Shown here piece by piece: positions 63,395 to 64,000 of a DNA stretch of 64,000 nucleotides. The first letter of the stretch is position 1. Each line of letters begins with the position of its first letter. A model generated the notes under the pieces. It made no database searches and had not been told where the DNA came from. It worked only from the letters and a program-made list of their open reading frames with translations. Both the position numbers and the translations under genes were made by a program. The stretch spans positions 62,001 through 126,000 of the forward strand of contig CAVNUY010000004.1 in NCBI GenBank assembly GCA_963691655.1. The letters run 5' to 3'. Origin of the DNA: Toxonevra muliebris (lineage: Eukaryota > Arthropoda > Insecta > Diptera > Pallopteridae).

Positions 63395-64000
63395 GTATTT
63401 TTAATAAATACGACATAACAAATTACTTTTATTTAAACTCTGCCATTAAATTATGAATCTATAAACATTATTGAGTCTTTTTCTGCAGTTATCATTTATT
63501 CTAATACTACGTGTGCTGGCTATAGCCTAGATTTTCCAACTGGTGGTCGGGACGAGATTCCTTGGAAATTAGACTTGAGTTCGGCAAGTGAGTACATATA
63601 AGTTTTAGTCCCAATCTTTCTCTTCACTTTCGATCAAATATAGAAAAAATTAAAGACGAAATATTGAGATATTTGACGGAATAAATTAATTTAAGTGAAA
63701 TTTACAACTGATTTTCAGGTCGAGATTCCTTCGAAGCTAAAGTTGGGTTTTATGGGTGAGTATAGAGGTTTTAAGTAAATTCTGCCTCTAAACCAATAAA
63801 TCCAAATAAATAAGTCTTTTTCTGTAGTTATCATTTATTTCAATACAACGTGTGCATTGATTATCCAACTGGTGGTCAGGACGGGATTTTTGGGAAACTA
63901 GACTTGGGTTCGGCAATTGGGTATATAGAAGTATTAGTCCCTTTCTTTCTCGTCATTTTGCCATCAACCATAGAAAAAGTTAAAGAAGAAATTTTGAAAT
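63395..64000 (+). repeat. Tandem array, units 4-5
   Basis: Unit 4 starts its open block at 63489 after TTCTGCAG and ends at GCAAGTGAGTAC. A partial unit (63719-63754) lies between TTTTCAG and G|GTGAGTATAG. Unit 5 (from 63828 after CTGTAG) has a deletion that breaks the frame. The array runs to the end of the window. Confidence 0.75.

Overview
The window looks like AT-rich, repeat-dense heterochromatin or intergenic DNA of an insect, most likely a higher fly (Diptera). The basis is the mix of transposon families (mellifera-like mariner, a second Tc1/mariner lineage, hAT, Helitron, several Ty3/gypsy lineages, BEL/Pao, LINEs, tRNA-derived SINE-like pieces) and spliced host-type exons. The species cannot be named from the sequence. 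I see no bacterial genes, rRNA, functional tRNA or CRISPR. Nearly all coding potential belongs to mobile elements, most of them broken.

Layout. 0.4-3.1 kb: LINE remnant on the minus strand. 3.6-6.9 kb: dispersed repeats, a palindrome and a Tc1-like element at a TA site. 7.34-9.02 kb: hAT-type non-autonomous element with a perfect 8-bp target duplication. 9.86-16.32 kb: a complete Ty3/gypsy element with 827-bp LTRs, a tRNA-Lys-type primer site and a disrupted pol. 18.05-19.29 kb: mariner; its empty target is seen in a related repeat at 50.8 kb. 20-22.6 kb: small inverted repeats and a 1.3-kb TIR element. 22.6-24.6 kb: an inverted relative of the 3.6-6.9 kb repeat, carrying a SINE-like insert and a LINE 3' end. 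25.5-27.5 kb: LTR, gag and protease of a gypsy-type element. 27.8-33.1 kb: CsRn1/Kabuki-like element on the minus strand, carrying a nested hAT element in gag and a LINE fragment in pol. 33.25-39.24 kb: 17.6/297-like element on the minus strand with identical LTRs. 39.5-40.3 kb: second Tc1-like copy. 41.5-45.1 kb: gypsy internal fragments arranged head to head. 45.2-50.3 kb: BEL/Pao remnant with a long gag. 50.5-51.2 kb: gypsy LTR split by an insertion. 52.1-55.3 kb: Helitron with only the N-terminal part of its replicase.

56.1-60 kb is the one convincing host locus: at least four exons in phase on the plus strand, ending in a stop at 59620. Its last intron holds a G-run and a long inverted repeat with arms of about 340-380 bp. 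From 60.66 kb to the window end runs a tandem array of about 322-324-bp units, each with an open block bounded by splice-site-like signals. A short, young, non-autonomous LTR element (BEL/Pao-type primer site, zinc-knuckle gag fragment) is inserted in it.

Several nested insertions can be dated relative to one another because target duplications, LTR pairs and related empty sites are visible within the window. I found no clear new defence or metabolic system. The most unusual structures are the intronic hairpin, the tandem exon-like array, the two small LTR elements with repeat arrays in their regulatory parts, and the flipped repeat segment.
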